Below are positions 1 through 17,899 of a DNA stretch of 64,000 nucleotides, piece after piece. Numbering within the stretch: the stretch's first letter is position 1; each line of letters begins with the position of its first letter. Under the pieces are notes generated by a model. The model saw only the letters and a list, made by a program, of their open reading frames with translations. It was not told the DNA's origin and did not search any database. Origin of the DNA: Liolophura sinensis (lineage: Eukaryota; Mollusca; Polyplacophora; Chitonida; Chitonidae); assembly GCF_032854445.1 (NCBI RefSeq), contig NC_088306.1, forward strand, positions 12,953,386-13,017,385, read 5' to 3'. The position numbers and the translations under genes are program-made.

Positions 1-1250
1 CAAACTGACATAAAGTGTGTGCCCCCTCCCCCTCCTTTTCTTGTGAAATAACAGGGTTTATTCTGTTTCCATAGTGTTCAATCACCTCAATTAGTAAGTG
101 ACTATCCATACACTTAAACGGTACGTGGGAAGGTCAGCCAGCAACCTGCAGATGGTTGTGGGTTTCCCCCGGGCTCTGCCCAGTTTCCTCTCACCATAAT
201 GCTGGCCATCGTCATATAAGTGAAATATTCTTGAGTATGGCATAAAACACCAATCAAATAAATAAATAAATACACTTAAACGAAAATGATGAGGGATTAT
301 GGTAATTTTTACCATACAAAAGCCAGTGGTAATTAAATCTTCACAAAACACCAAGCTTTATATGATGAACATAATATTATAAATCAGTTCCCGGTAGTAG
401 AAATTGTTGGTAACCGGCAAGATGTTTCCTAGGTCAAAAGTACACGAAACTGAAAAAATGTTTTTCAGCAATTCTGAAATCCTCATGCCTGCATAAGTCC
501 GGCAGTTGTCGACCACAATAGAATATGACTGGTGCTTACTGTACTGGCTGGGAGTGTCCAGTGTAAAACTTGCCCATGATTATATCTAATATACTTTAGT
601 AACCCATTTGCGCAACTATGGGCTGTGCAAAAATAAGTTACTAAAAATATCTACTCGGCTTGTTGTATTGTTTGACATGGGAACCTTTGGGAAACGTTCT
701 GTCTCAAATTAGTATTAAACGGATTGAACTAATCTGCACTTTTTCTCTTGGTGGAACAAAATTTCGGTTCTGTGAATTTCAATCCTGGGGAACTACAAGG
801 AACATTCAACCGAAAAAGATTTTACTCATACAGGTTTCCTTTTTTTACTCATCATTGCCTTAAAGGCATGAGTAAAAAAAACTGCATGCTGAAAACTTCA
901 CTGGAGCCCTGTGGAGTACAAAAACATGTTGAGCTCCTGTGGCTTTTGACTGAAAATCTGTGGAAAGGTTTGTCAGTTGCTTTTTGGTGTCCCGGCATAT
1001 TGAGGCTCAGTTTCCTCCAACTATTAATTGATCACTGTACCAGTCAGTCAGTCAATCAGTCAAGAGACTGATTCCTCTCCACATGTAGTTCAGTATGAGG
1101 TTTTATTTGTATATAGGTGTCATAAGTGTAACTTTTGTCATTTAAATTCAAGGTATTGATGCTGATGATCACGGTCATGATGATTGTAGCATTAACTGTC
1201 CAAATTACAGCAAATGGTTGTGATTTCCTGTTTATAGTCTTACAGAAGTA
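1..1250. other. left edge, presumed RAB6 intron
   Basis: The GTP-binding exons of RAB6 must lie further left, so this stretch is presumably intron. Apart from one SINE fragment near the start I recognise no exon, RNA gene or conserved motif. The short open frames here do not resemble known proteins. Confidence 0.5.
122..272 (+). mobile_element. SINE family 1, 5'-truncated copy
   Basis: It carries the body of the commonest SINE of the window (GGTTTCCCCCGGGCTCTGCC, then GTGAAATATTCTTGAGTA) and ends in the family tail, CACCAATCAAATAAATAAAT. The tRNA-like head is missing, as expected after incomplete reverse transcription by a partner LINE. Confidence 0.85.
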
Positions 1251-1252
1251 CA

Positions 1253-2035
1253 TGCATATATGTGGGTGTTGAGGTACATATATGTGTGGGTGTTGAGGTA
1301 CATATATGTGTGGGCGTTGAGGTACATATATATGCAGATGTTGAAGTACATATATATGTGGATGTTGAGGTACATATATGCATGGATGTTGAGGTACATA
1401 TATGTGTGGGTGTTGAGGTACATATATGTTTGGGTGTTGAGGTACATATATGTTTGGGTGTTGAGGTACATATATATGCGGATGTTGAGGTACATATATA
1501 TGTGGATGTTGAGGTACATATATGCGTGGGTGTTGAGGTACATATATGCGTGGATGTTGAGGTACATACGTGTGTGGGTGTTGAGGTACATATGTGTGTG
1601 GGTGTTGAGGTACATATATATGTGGATGTTGAGGTACATATATATATGGATGTTGAGGTACATATATGCATGGATGTTGAGGTACACATATGTGTGGGTG
1701 TTGAGGTACATATATATGTGGATGTTGAGGTACATATATATATGGATGTTGAGGTACATATATGCATGGATGTTGAGGTACACATGTGTGGGTGTTGAGG
1801 TACATATATGTGTGGGTGTTGAGGTACATATATATGCGGATGTTGAAGTACATATATAAGTGGGTGTTGAGGTACATATATAAGTGGGTGTTGAGGTACA
1901 TATATGTATGGGTGTTAAGGTACATATATGCGTGGATGTTGAGGTACATATGTGTGTGGGTGTTGAGGTACATATATGTGTGGGTGTTGAGGTACATATA
2001 TGTGTGGGTGTTGGGGTACATACATGTGTGGGTGC
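1253..2035 (+). repeat. 24-25 bp minisatellite, about 32 units
   Basis: Units start GAGGTACATATATG and continue with a TGGGTGTT or TGGATGTT core. Purine/pyrimidine variants alternate between units. Because the usual unit is 24 bp and free of stop codons, all frames stay open for long distances on both strands, which produces false ORFs of up to 321 codons with a periodic Tyr/Leu/His or Val/Glu composition. The array stops 57 bp before a RAB6 exon. Confidence 0.95.
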
Positions 2036-2038
2036 TGA

Positions 2039-5795
<3,757 letters not shown>

Positions 5796-7262
5796 ATGTT
5801 ACAATGTGTGCCATTGGACAGTTTTATATACAGTGTTGTCACGTTGATTTATAGTGGTCAGTGCCATGAGCATAGCTTATGGCCGTTGTGGGAATGTGTG
5901 CTTTCTGTGGGAGAAATAATACAGGGACGAAAGATGATCAAATGACTTTCTGGGATTGCTTCTGATTTCAGTTGTTGATATCCAATGCGGATAATGTATG
6001 TATGGCTGAAAATCTGGAGTGCTGGATTTTAAGCACCTATCATCAATCACTGATGTCAGTGAGGTGTAAAGATCAACAAGGAGTGCTTGGGGACACCCTT
6101 CAGGAATGGGGTAAAACATGACTTGCTAACAGTTTGTGGGCATCTAGGATGTGCCATATATGATATGCACAACCATACACATATGTGCTGTTGATCATGA
6201 ATTCATATTAGAAGATGTTAGCTGGATGAATGAATACATCTATGAAAAAATAATTATCATGCAAGATATATGTCGTGCAAAATCAAAGTACCTTTTCATC
6301 CCTGGTGATATTAGGAAAATTTTGTTTTCAGCTAAAACAAGCAAAATCTAAAACTGCACATTAAGCTACTCAGCTTTAATGGCTATCTCTGCATTATGAT
6401 ATACCCATTTGACTGACAGAACATGTAAGCTATAATAGCCTTGTACACCTGCTGCATGAATACCTAATCAGGGAATATTTGTGCAAGATTAAATTCATTG
6501 TAGGTGTGTATGTGATTAGTTTGAAAGAGAAGACAACAGAACTCTATAAAAGTCTTTGCTTGTTATCCACATGAACTGAACAGTGACCATAATCTGAACT
6601 GCCTTTGTGGAATTGCACTAGAGACGAACTATTGAGAAAATTTACATAGTTATGTATATTTAGGATGATTGACAGAGCTGGGATTCTGTGCATGGGATTT
6701 TTGATGCTTACTTTTCAAGTTAAGTATCTTACTGCCTTGCACATGCAAATTTTGTGGTAGGTGTACACTCTCATACAAGTAAACTCAATACATACATTCT
6801 GTGTGTGTATATATATATATATATAGTTTTTTTTTTTTAGAAATGATTTTGATTATGGTAAAGATAAATATTTTGTGTAACTTTGCTTTGTGCTGAATAA
6901 GATTTTTTGCCGAATTGTAACCATTCCGGTCAGCTTTAGCATTACTTCTGCAGGACTGGAGAGTGGGGGGGAGGGGGGGGGGGTAGGGGTGCACTACCAC
7001 CACACTGTCGCATGATGTTACGTTTAGAGTGGTCACCTAGTTTCATTTTGTACTTGTAGTTTTTGTTAATATAAGCTATGCAGTGACGTTAGCAAGCAGA
7101 ATTTCATGGCTGAATGGCATCAGTGATATCCTGTGGTGTTAGTGTTTCTGTACATGCTGATAATGTAACTTGAGGGAACAGAATAATGTGTATTGTATAA
7201 CAAGGGATAACTCTGCAAGACGTCCAATCTTTCGCAAAATTATATGGTGATAATAAATATGT
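5796..7262 (+). other. RAB6: probable RAB6 3' UTR
   Basis: Noncoding sequence follows the RAB6 stop. The first AATAAA on this strand is at 7252-7257 and the next at 7557-7562. Neither can be shown to be used, and more AATAAA sites occur up to about 12.9 kb, so the transcript end is uncertain. A G-rich tract lies inside. Confidence 0.35.
6961..6991 (+). repeat. G-run tract
   Basis: Runs of 6, 10 or more and 4 G residues lie within about 30 bp (GAGTGGGGGG GAGGGGG then GGGTAGGGG). This is enough G-runs for a quadruplex on the RAB6-sense strand, within the likely 3' UTR. Confidence 0.7.
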
Positions 7263-8506
7263 AAAGGTACAACACTTTGTAATATATCTTCTCGTGCACA
7301 CATTTATTTTTCAGCCTATTCTAATCATTACAGTTATTATTTATTAGTGTCGTAGATGGTCCATTATATAATTACTGATAACTTATTTATCTGTATAAGA
7401 GCATATTAACCTAAAATAACCAGCTGGGATCAATAGTTAACTGTGTATATACAGTCCTATATCTTTCCTGGTTCATATGCTGCTGGAGAGTTACGGAGTG
7501 AAAGCTAGCTGGCTTACTTTAATGTTCAGACATGGGTCCTTGGCAAATCGTTACAGAATAAAAACATTGGTTTCAAATAGTGCTATACCCTTTAGGGTAT
7601 ATTTATTCACTACAGTTTCCATATAGTGATATGCCTTTCAAGGTATATTTATTCACTAGCGTTTCCATATGGTGCTAATATTTATGCTCCATGCCAGTAG
7701 ATGCCAGTATTGTGTGACGTAATAATTATTACTCTATGAGTAGCAAAATTTTCCTACCCGTAATTGTAACATTAAATTTCTAACCACAGTTTAGCATTAT
7801 TACGTAAATGCTACCTGTCTGCATAAACACCCCTTCTCCAACTAAAACCCACTACAGTCACGCTTTGAATTGTTCATGTACTGGGTCCGCCCAGTTGCTT
7901 TCACTTAGCGCCCTCTCCATCAGCATATGATCGGAGAGTCACAGTATTTTATACTGTATCTAGCCTGTGTATGTGGGTGTATTGTGAGTAGGTAACAACA
8001 ACTGTATTATCTAGCAGCTGACTTAATCAGTGGCAGCAAAAGTTTTAGTAGATTAGAGATGTGGCGCCATTTCATGCCATGAGCAGTCAATCTGATTAAC
8101 TTTTTTTTTTTGGTTAAAACATCACTGACGTGTAACTAGTGTTTATAAAGATCTCGTGTTGCACACTCCTTGGAATTTTCCCCTCCACCATTGGGCTTAC
8201 GATTGCCATTTATTCTTCCACCCTAAAACTAGCTCGCTATCTCTCTCTGTCGGCCACTCACCAGCGAACTCTGCTTCAGTCTTGCTTGTCTGGTGTTCAT
8301 AGTGTGTTTCAGTCAAACGAACAAGCTGAGTTCCTTGTTACATCACAGCAATACGCCATTGAACTCCTTGTACCATGCTGTCCAAGGTTTTAGAAACGCC
8401 GGCGATGTAAACTGCATTTAGTAACGCTAAATTGAGAGCTACTATTTTATATAAAAATATGACTATCTGTACATAAATCTATTTACATGAAAGGTCTGTG
8501 TGTATT

Positions 8507-8538
<32 letters not shown>

Positions 8539-11500
8539 CATACACACACACAGATCATCAATATTACGTGTTTTTGTGTTATTGCTTACGTTACACTTTT
8601 GTTCGGAATGTTTGTGTTGGCGTTTTTGTGTGTGTGTGTGTGTGCTTCCGTAGTTGGTTGTATTAATTATATACATAGATTTCCAGATTACTGTACCTGT
8701 TTGTAATTGCACGCTCAGCTTTTATTAGTCCCATGTCAGTAAGGCAGGTTTACCCCTCTGCCAGTCCTTCACCAGTTTTCCAGACTTCGTTTCCAAACGG
8801 TTCATCGTGTTGACTTGAAACTTAGTATACTGTACATAGCTAACCGCTTGACAATTACGATTTGCACATGAAGTTCGATCCCACGTTTACCCTTTTCTGC
8901 AAAGTATGGATGTTTCGTCCTGTCCTTTTGGAACCTTTCTTCCAAAAATGGTAGTGGTATTGAACTGTTTGTACATATATTTGGTTTTATCATGACAAGT
9001 TACAGATGGTCAACTGCATTTGTATGTTACGCTGTTTTCCTTTATTTTCAAAAGTTTGTGGGAAACCGGCGTAAACTAACCTTCGCAAAGTACTTTACAA
9101 ACATCAGCATGTAGAATAAAACAAGAACAGCGACGACTGTGTAACAATTGGTAGATGGTCACACGTGACCGGAAAATTTCGGCCTCTTGTTAATTTACTT
9201 CGTTAAGGTTTTATTCTTATGGTTTATGTAAAGTTTAAAAAGTAACAACCGTTACTTAAGTAGAATTAGGCAAAGAAAAACTTGTAGTGGTGTTAAATGC
9301 AACGTCATGGGTCTAAAATTACTTAAAATGACGTGTTGTTGTTACATTCAGTAATCATTTACAGATGACCAACCTGTTGGCTTTTTCGCGCATTAACCTT
9401 GGGCCTCTAACATACTCTTTACAGGGCATACGTCGATCTTTACGGTTGGTTTACTAGTAACTTTTGTACAGGAATCTTGAAGACCGCCGAGGTCTCTGGG
9501 ATCAAGGTGACAAGTTATGTCAGAAAACACAAACAGTCCGTCCCAAGCTTAGTTTTTCATAATACTTTATATACACATGCATTCTCTTTACCGAAAGTAT
9601 GTACATGGTCCTAACCAAAACCTAAAACAATCTGAGTGATGAATGTTGATTAAATAGCTCGGAGCAAGGACACACGTGGTGAGGTTAAGCCTGAAGAAGC
9701 CTATGTGCATTTCAGTGGCTCCAAAGGTCAAGTTTGTCTAGTAGTGGCAGTGATGTAAAGCTAGCGTAGAGAACGGCACATGCTGTGTAAGGATTATAAG
9801 GCTTGGTCACATGTTCACAGGCCCAGCTGTCGTTTGTTCAAAGCGACCACAGACAAGTGGCCTGCACATGTTTCACTAAGCCCCTTTACAACACAAAATA
9901 ACTTAAGATCCATATTGGCTATAAGGACCGGGTTTAGATATACACACATACACATGTGTTTAGGTTTAACATTTCCAATGTATCTCTTGTATTGTTGGAT
10001 AAAAACTATATGTAGTTCGTTGACTTATAACTGAAGGTCGCTCGGTGTGGGGCGGATCTTGTCGAGTAAGCCTTTTCCTTAACTCTGTCCAGCTACCGGA
10101 ATCGAGCTCCAGCCGAAGGTACCCTTATCAGAACCATCTGACCCAGAAGGGGGGTGCTCCTGCTGAACGCGGTTATCTCCCCATTGTTCTCAAAGACAGG
10201 ATGCACTTTTTTCATGTGGAACAAAATGCAAGCAGTTCGCGTTCTTGGTGGTACTGCAGAGCTTTATATGCTATGCCTGCAGTGCATGCCTGATGTGGTG
10301 CTCTAAGGAGTACCCAGCCTTCCTGTGAAAACACCGCCTTGAGACTCTCCATATATCAGTAGTCCTCCCCGTCGTCCAGAAATCGTAGGCTCATTGGAAC
10401 ATTCTGTTTTAGGCTTGACTGTACACTGCTCGGATGCCATGTTGACACATATGCATTTAAAGACAATGCCCTTTGTTCACTGAAAATTACCTGTTCTGCA
10501 GTCAACTTGAACACAAATATTCACTAGCGGTTAGAACTGTTTACTCCGGCGTAAAGGTTAGGTAATACAGTGTGTTGAGATTACGCATGATGTAAAACAT
10601 ATTTAGAATTATGTACATGACAAGCAAACTGAAAATCATGTTCTTTTTTTTTTGTTTTGTTTTTTTTTTTCAAATTAAAAACGCTGGTCTGATATGTTCA
10701 ATAGAACCCTTTATGACGCCGATGAGCAGACATGGCAGTGGTTAGCTGTTCATAGTACTCACGTCATTGGTCACTTTTGTACCGCAATTGCCGTAGGGTT
10801 CATACTGTGAAATAGTGTTCCTGTATACGTGAAGTGAAATTGTCGATTATGTCTAGGTCGCTCTTAGGGTTTTCAGAAGTGTATTTCAAATAACTGAACG
10901 TATTCATTACACTCCTGATGTATCCCCTCGTGTGGTATGTCTGCGCCTCCTCGGCGCAGAGAAGTCATTCAAACTCAGAACGAAGATTTTTTGTTTACAA
11001 AGCGTTTATCATTGTGAACAAGCTTACACTGACAATATTTGACAATTATTATATGAATCTATCCTTGCTCTTACAGGTAAAAATGTACCATATTTTCTGG
11101 CGTGTGCTGTTGAAGTCTCTCGACGTAAATGTTTCACTTCTCTAAGACAAGGGCGTAAAAAAGGAGAAAGCGATTACTCGGCGTGTACGACCCCACCGTT
11201 AGTTATTCTCGTTGCTTTCTCCCTTCACCTGGTTTCCTCCATTCACAAACCCGAACACCGTTAGTGAAATATTCTTAAAAGCAGTGAAACCTCTTCAGAA
11301 TAAAATAACTTTAATTTGTCTATGAATCCTGCTTGTAGATTTTTCTGCTGGTGGTCAAACAATGTGCTCAGAATTTTTACCAAAACCACGCGGGCAAATG
11401 CGTTGTATGTTATATCATATTTGAAAAGCTTTTAAGGGGCGTTTATACAACTGAGAAACAGTGTGTTAATTCTGCCTGCCTCTATAGTTTATTGATATTC

Positions 11501-14000
11501 ATATTTTGACCATCCCGGTGAAGTATGGCATAGCTCTGCGGAAACGAAGTTTTGTTAAATTATTGGATCTGATGAAAATTTACCATGGACCATAATTATT
11601 GTATGTTCGTTGGTGCAACAAACTGCACTGTATTAATATGAGTACGACGTAAAACATCAAAGTGAATTCCTTACTGGAAGACGAGCAACTTCAGAGCGTC
11701 TTTAATTCTCCTCTAGCCCCTCAGCAAGGGGGTTTTCTTAGCCTGTGAACCTGACCCTTTAGTTACAGAGTATGTCAGCTATCACGCTGATAAATATTCA
11801 GTACAGTGTCTAATATTGTAGACCCTATGGATAGAAACTTCCCAATAGTTTGTCTGGTGTAGCTAGCTATACGTCCTCCTTCCGTGCGCCATATTCCTTT
11901 CCATTCTAGACGTGGTGGTCATGACATCCAGCTGTACATGTGTAGATGCATGATTGGCGCTTTCATTGTCTCCATGCTGTCTCCTGAGCTACGGCGTAAA
12001 ACACCAATCATTTAAACAAAAACACCTTTTGAGCCATAATTAACAATAACATGAGGGAAGTAGGAACATTTCAGTGTGTGCCATTAAGTTGTTCTGTATT
12101 TCTAGTCATGTGAATTGTTAGACTTTTGGAAGTGTTCATAGCACTCCATAGTTCCATTCAGTCCAAATTTACCTTGTCGTGAAAAGTACCCATTATATGG
12201 ACTTTCGGTGATGATTACTCTGCTTACTCGCTTTCAGGGTTTCCCATAATTTCAGAAAACATTGTCTACTCCGAATATGACGCTCTGCATTGTGTTATTC
12301 GTATGTATTCGTCTTGATCATCTTTTGCATTGGCAGTATCTCGCAAAATATTGCATTTCTGTCAAGTGGTATTATTTGGAGTTATCTGAAGTAACGCTGA
12401 AACCATTTCGTGATATGCATTTAAATAATGTGAAATCCTTTTCATACGTTTTCTTGGCCGTATAACATGCTGTGATACCAAGCATTTGTATCTCACAGTC
12501 ACTGTGTATCAGGTTTTTTTCGCACACAGGATCATAACGTTCTGTACATCGTGTCGTTACTATGAAGCTTATCCCACACTATACTGTGTACTGAGTGCAT
12601 CTTGCATACTACTGTATCATATACTTTGTCATCAGTTTATCTCGCATTACCGTGAATCACGCGGTGTAATGAGTTCGTCTTGTACACTACATATACTGTG
12701 TATTCTGCTTATTTCACATTCTACATTGTATTAAACATCTAGTGTATATTATTTACGTACGTATGTTTGTATTTAGTAAGCGTCTCGTTTCAGATCTACT
12801 CTGTATATATTGTATATTTTGCATGCACTTCCTTCAGTGTCTGTATAATATGTGTCTTACAGCTGCTATGATGTGCATTGGAAACAAAAACTGAAATGTT
12901 GTAATAAAGCGAAATGTATAAACGATCACATATGAGATTTTGTTTCACCTCCTCATCTACCGCTCGGCGCTGTGAAGTACTGCCATTATGGCCATATGAA
13001 CAGCGATCAGCTGATAAACGTTCTCCATGTCTTTGTGCGTTTTCCCTGATGCAGACTTTTAAAACTGAAGTGCTCTGCGTTTAACCCTTAAAGGGTGATG
13101 AGTGACCCGACTTTGAAAGTGTTCTATGCAACACATGTACGTTATATGCTTAATAGGTGTATAAGAGTTACATGTAACAGTTGTATAAGTGTTATATGCA
13201 ACAGTTGTAAGTGTTATGTGCAACAGTTGTACAAGTTATATGTGACAGTTGTACAAGTGTTATATGTAACAGTTGTACAAGTGTTATATGTGACAGGTGT
13301 AAGTGTTACATGTAGCAGTTGTAAGTGTTACGTGCAGCACTTTAAAGTGTCAAAAATGCCAATAACAAAAAAAAACTGAAGTTTTGAGAGTTTAGTCACG
13401 TATCCATAGTTTGAAATCAAAGATTAATTACTACTGTTTAAAGCTGGGACTTAGTGCAGAAGACTGACTTAGACTTAAATCTAAAGTTCATCATTAATTT
13501 AAATACTATTTGTTGGACTCCGCACAAGTCATTTATTAACTTCTATCAAAGGTTGGTGATTTACCCATGCAGGACGCCTCATTTTGCTTCGTCATAATGA
13601 CACTCATCGTTTAAGGGAAAGTACTTGAGCACGGCAATGGAATAAATAAATTCACTGCGTTGAGATCCTTCATCTCCCAACACTGAAATCCTGTATGATG
13701 TAACTTGCTATTTACGTTGACATTGAGGAACCTTAGAAAATCACAAAGCGAGGTGTTTTCCTCCAGGATATGGTGTTGCATGGTGTGCAATCAAAATAGA
13801 TGTTGTCATACATGCTTGTGTTAAAAGAGCAAAACCTGTTTTAGCTACAGTGGGATGTGAAGTTCACTGTGAGGGTTCGACGCTGGTTTGAGCGATTTGA
13901 GCAGTCTGATGCTGGAAAGTATGAGCTTCTCATGTCATCCCATTCATATAAATTGCTTATTCCAGGTAACAAATTCCGTGGTGATATTTAAATGACGTCT
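7263..14000. other. no recognised gene
   Basis: I found no exon pair, conserved protein or RNA gene. Open frames are short and of random composition. Contents seen: a two-copy duplication at 7575-7675 (GGTATATTTATTCACTA twice), a TG/TA/CA microsatellite at 8505-8550, a T-rich tract near 10640, a SINE family 1 tail fragment at about 11990-12023, and AATAAA sites at about 9112, 11299 and 12902. Confidence 0.5.
13140..13345 (+). repeat. irregular tandem repeat, unit about 20-26 bp
   Basis: Units of the form ACAGTTGTACAAGTGTTATA with TGTA or TGCA spacers are repeated about eight times with variable length. No coding sense. Confidence 0.85.
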
Positions 14001-14039
14001 AACCCACACACATCCAGTCTTGAAACTTAAAATAAAACA

Positions 14040-14125
14040 GTAAGTGGGAAGGTCTGCCAGCAACCTGCGGATGGTCGTGGGTTTCCCCCGGGTTCTGCCC
14101 GGTTTCCACCCACCATAAACCATAA
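14040..14125 (+). mobile_element. SINE family 1, internal fragment
   Basis: Only the middle of the element is present (GTGGGAAGGTCTGCCAGCAA through CCACCCACCATAA). Head and tail are both missing. Confidence 0.8.
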
Positions 14126-16336
14126 TTCGCGCAGTCGAATCTTCGTTGTTTTAAGACCACTTTTCTTCCACCAATAAGATGTACAGATTTGTATGACACA
14201 CGTGAAGGGGAAAGTTCGCCTGCGATTTGCCACAGGTCACAGCTCGGTGTATGATTTACCCCACGAGCTCTCCTGTCACCGTTTGTTGAGAGTATAATGT
14301 TTGCAACAATCAGATCAAAAAGATGACTTACACGAGTACGGATTGGTACATTTAATTTGGCTCTTGAACCTGTCAGTGGACAATAGAAAACGTTTGATAG
14401 CAGATCAACTGCCTGAAAAACAATATTGCCTGTGAACAGTTAATCCAGTAACGGACTCGCGCTTTGACAACACGTAACACGCCGCTAAGTATCTAATTTT
14501 GTCGCTTTGCATGTACCTAGTAAAACGCCGTCTCGAAGAAAATTCGTTTTTATGATGTAGTGACGGAACACTCTAGCATGTCTATTCACTGGTGAGCAAA
14601 GCAGTCATGATGCTTGAGTTTGGAGTGGCATGTTATTTTTGTGAAATGCCCTAGGCGACGTGTTAGTAACGTGTTATGTGCAACGTTCACCTAATGGGGA
14701 CGGAGAATCGTCCCCGCGTGTGGCAATTGGTGGAGAGAGTGAAGCGATGAAGACCGGCATGGGGATGGGGAGGGAGGGGGGAGTTTTAAAGAAATTTAAT
14801 GCATTAAAACTTGGATATGATAAATAGTATTGTATTATCGATGAAGGTTGCGGTAAGTGTATGTAGATGACAGGGAAACGCTGAGCGGAAGACGACAAGT
14901 TAGAAAAGTCATCCGAAGTCTCTCACTTTGATGGCTGGATTTATGAAGGTAAGTAACATTTTTAAGCAGTGACTATTTATCAACCACATCACGAGTTTAG
15001 ATTTTTACAAGTGCAAACCTTAATTCTCCACAATGTAATTTATACTTGCAGTGACGGCACACGCGTTCTGGAAAAAACTAACGCGTGTAGATACGGCACA
15101 GTTTGTTCGTAAAGTGGTTTCAGCCTAGTACAGTGGGAAAGTGGAGCAATGATAATCAATTTTTTATCTCATGAGTTGAAAAAGACATGCCCAGAATTAC
15201 TATATACAGATGATGGTAACTTGTTCTATTGGTGGAGTAAATATAATGAAAGGTTACTTTGATAAAACGTTCTTTTTTCTCTCTCGGCAAAAGGTATAAG
15301 ATTTATACTTCTAATTACCATTAAAATATGTGGTGGTTAAGAAGTGAAGTCAATGCTGCAGCCACGGCATGAGTGTATACAATGGCGTTGTGTTAAATTA
15401 ACGGGGCAAGCGTTGAACGGACTTTCTTATATTCCGCCTGACAGTCGCTTTATAGTTAGTTCATAAACTGGTACAAACGAGTTAAGCTCTTAATCCTGAT
15501 GCTTTCATAGCATGTAAGCCTACAGTAGTGTAGAGAGTTAAGCTCTTAATCCTGATGCTTTCATACCATGTAGGCCTACAGTAGTGTAGATAGTTCCGTT
15601 AGTTAACTCGGATCGTCTTCATATGCTTCCCACTACTGTTCCTTCGCACAGTCACGATCTATCAAAAAAGCATACAAGTACAACTAGGTCTCAATGTAGG
15701 CCTACAGCAACAGTGTTTTCCTCTTACTGTACACAGCACTGTGGAAGTTTTCTTTGTGAAAATAACTCATGAGGCATTTGTAATATAAATTTTTATAGTC
15801 ACTTAATGTTGTGGTGTACGGAGAATGTAAATCTCTTCAACGATAGTCAAATGATTAGACGGTAAAAGGAAATCAGGGCCACGTAAACGTTTGTAGACAA
15901 GAACCCATGCGGTATGTGCATTGTAATGACAGTCATCCAGAATTCTGTGAAAATAAAAAAATGTTCGATTATAACATCGATCATAACTTTCATCATCAAG
16001 TCAATCTCTTTTAAAGTAACAAAGTTTAACGTATAACTGACCAATCCCTCCTATAACGGCTAAGTAACATCTAATCAATGTTAGTATGAACAACAGTTTT
16101 AATTTGGGGGAAAACTCTGTTACTGCAGTCTGCAGTTTTGTTGATAAAGCAGTGCCGATATGTGGAAATACTAGTATACAGTAGCTGTTTTAGTATGTCA
16201 GTCATAAAACATTGCTTTTCGTGTCTTGATTGCTTTCTTTTCATTGTGATTAGTACAACTGGTCAACACCATCGACAACAATGGTTCGCTTAAATACTAC
16301 GCCCTAAAGATGTTTAAGCAGATATAAACTTCATGT
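14126..16336. other. no recognised gene
   Basis: Nothing conserved is visible apart from a two-copy 57-bp tandem duplication at about 15481-15595 (GTTAAGCTCTTAATCCTGAT shared by both copies). Confidence 0.5.
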
Positions 16337-16570
16337 TGTAATGACCCAGAAGCCTCTCACAAACGCGGTCGCTGTGAGTCCAAGTCAAGCTCATGCTGGC
16401 TTCCTCTCCGGCCGCACGTGGGACGGTCTGCCAGCAACCTGCGGATGGTCGTGCGTTTCCCCCGGTCTGTGCCCGGTTTCCGCCCATCATAATGCTGGCC
16501 GCCGTCGTATAAGTGAAATATTCTTGCGTACGGCGTAAAACACCAGTCAAATAAATAAATAATAAATAAA
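16337..16570 (+). mobile_element. SINE family 1, copy lacking the first part of its head
   Basis: It begins inside the tRNA-like head at GTAATGACCCAGAAGCC. It keeps the B-box-like region, the body and the AAATAAATAAATAATAAATA tail. Confidence 0.88.
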
Positions 16571-17899
16571 CTGTTGTAAGATGGTTGAGTGTATCCGCAA
16601 GTGTACGTATAGCCGAAGGCTGTGTTTACAAGGAAACTGCACGATACGCAAAGAAAAAAGACACGGAATTTCCCAACATTTACAGCCTTTTTGTTTTAAA
16701 AGTCTTAATTTTACTTCAGGCTATAACACATTAGTTTTAATTCATGACGCGCACGACCGCGCAATGACATACAAAAAGCTAGAAATATTCATGCTCTGGG
16801 CTAAAACAATTTATGTGAAACATCGCATTTCTGTGCCACAGTTAGAATCACGGTACATAAATTACGAGTGAGCGTTGATGACAGAGAATAAAGAACATTA
16901 TTTAGTAGGGGTAAACCGTGTCTTATAATGACAGCCTCGTCCATGCACCCCATTGACTGTAAAAAGAAATTATTTCTCTTGTATACCCATCCTAAAAACG
17001 TTTATTGCAAGCAATAAGCATTACGTAAGAAAAAGAGGGAATCACGTCAACATTTTCACACTCATATCACCAAACAATTTTGGACTTAAGTCAACACATC
17101 AACCATTAAATTTGGTATGTTCCTCTCCTTTACATTAGCTGAAATTTGTTATACAATAACTAAGTCTAAGATCTCTTCGTTATCCCGCGACCAGGTAACA
17201 CCATCCTTCTACAGAACAGATATACAATCGTGTATGCTTTGAACAAATATTAAACTGATTGCAAATGCGGCTGTTGGAAATGAATATGAATTTTGATCTG
17301 TGGCACATTCTCATCGTGAAGCGAAAAATGCTTACAGGCGTTGTGTACATATATTGTCTGCCACACGATGCCTAGTACATATTTTCAGTTTTTCTTTGAT
17401 GTCTCATAATGACTTTCATGCCGGATAGAATGAAAAGTGACGTTGTTAGGAGAAGTTGTTATGGGACAACTGGTGTGTGGCATATAACCATTGATTTTTG
17501 CCAATACAAGCCACATCCCGTTTATATATAAACTCATCGGTTGCATTAACGTCATCGGATGTGCGTTTTGCTGGCACAAAAGTGAGTCTAATATGAAATT
17601 TGATCGAATTCTTGCTATGTAATACCAAAATGGTCGAGAATGACAGAATAGTTAGTCAATAAATCAAACAACCCATCAATCAACTGAGAAGCCTGTGTTG
17701 TAGTCAATAAACCAACAGAGAAAACAAAAATGCCAAACTTTCCAATACTTTATCTATGGATGGAATCCTGTAATTCGTAGCACCGATGCTGTAAATATCT
17801 TTCTTTCAGAAACAATCTCCAGAGTGGTCAAATCCTACCCATTTCAAATCCTACCCGTCAACCTCGCTGAGTGATTCTGCATGGAGTGGATGGGTCGCG

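Noticed and set aside
1056-2021. 321-codon minus-strand ORF rich in Tyr-Leu-Asn-Thr-His repeats
   Set aside because: It is translation of the 24-bp minisatellite; similar long frames exist in the other frames and on the other strand, so it has no coding evidence.
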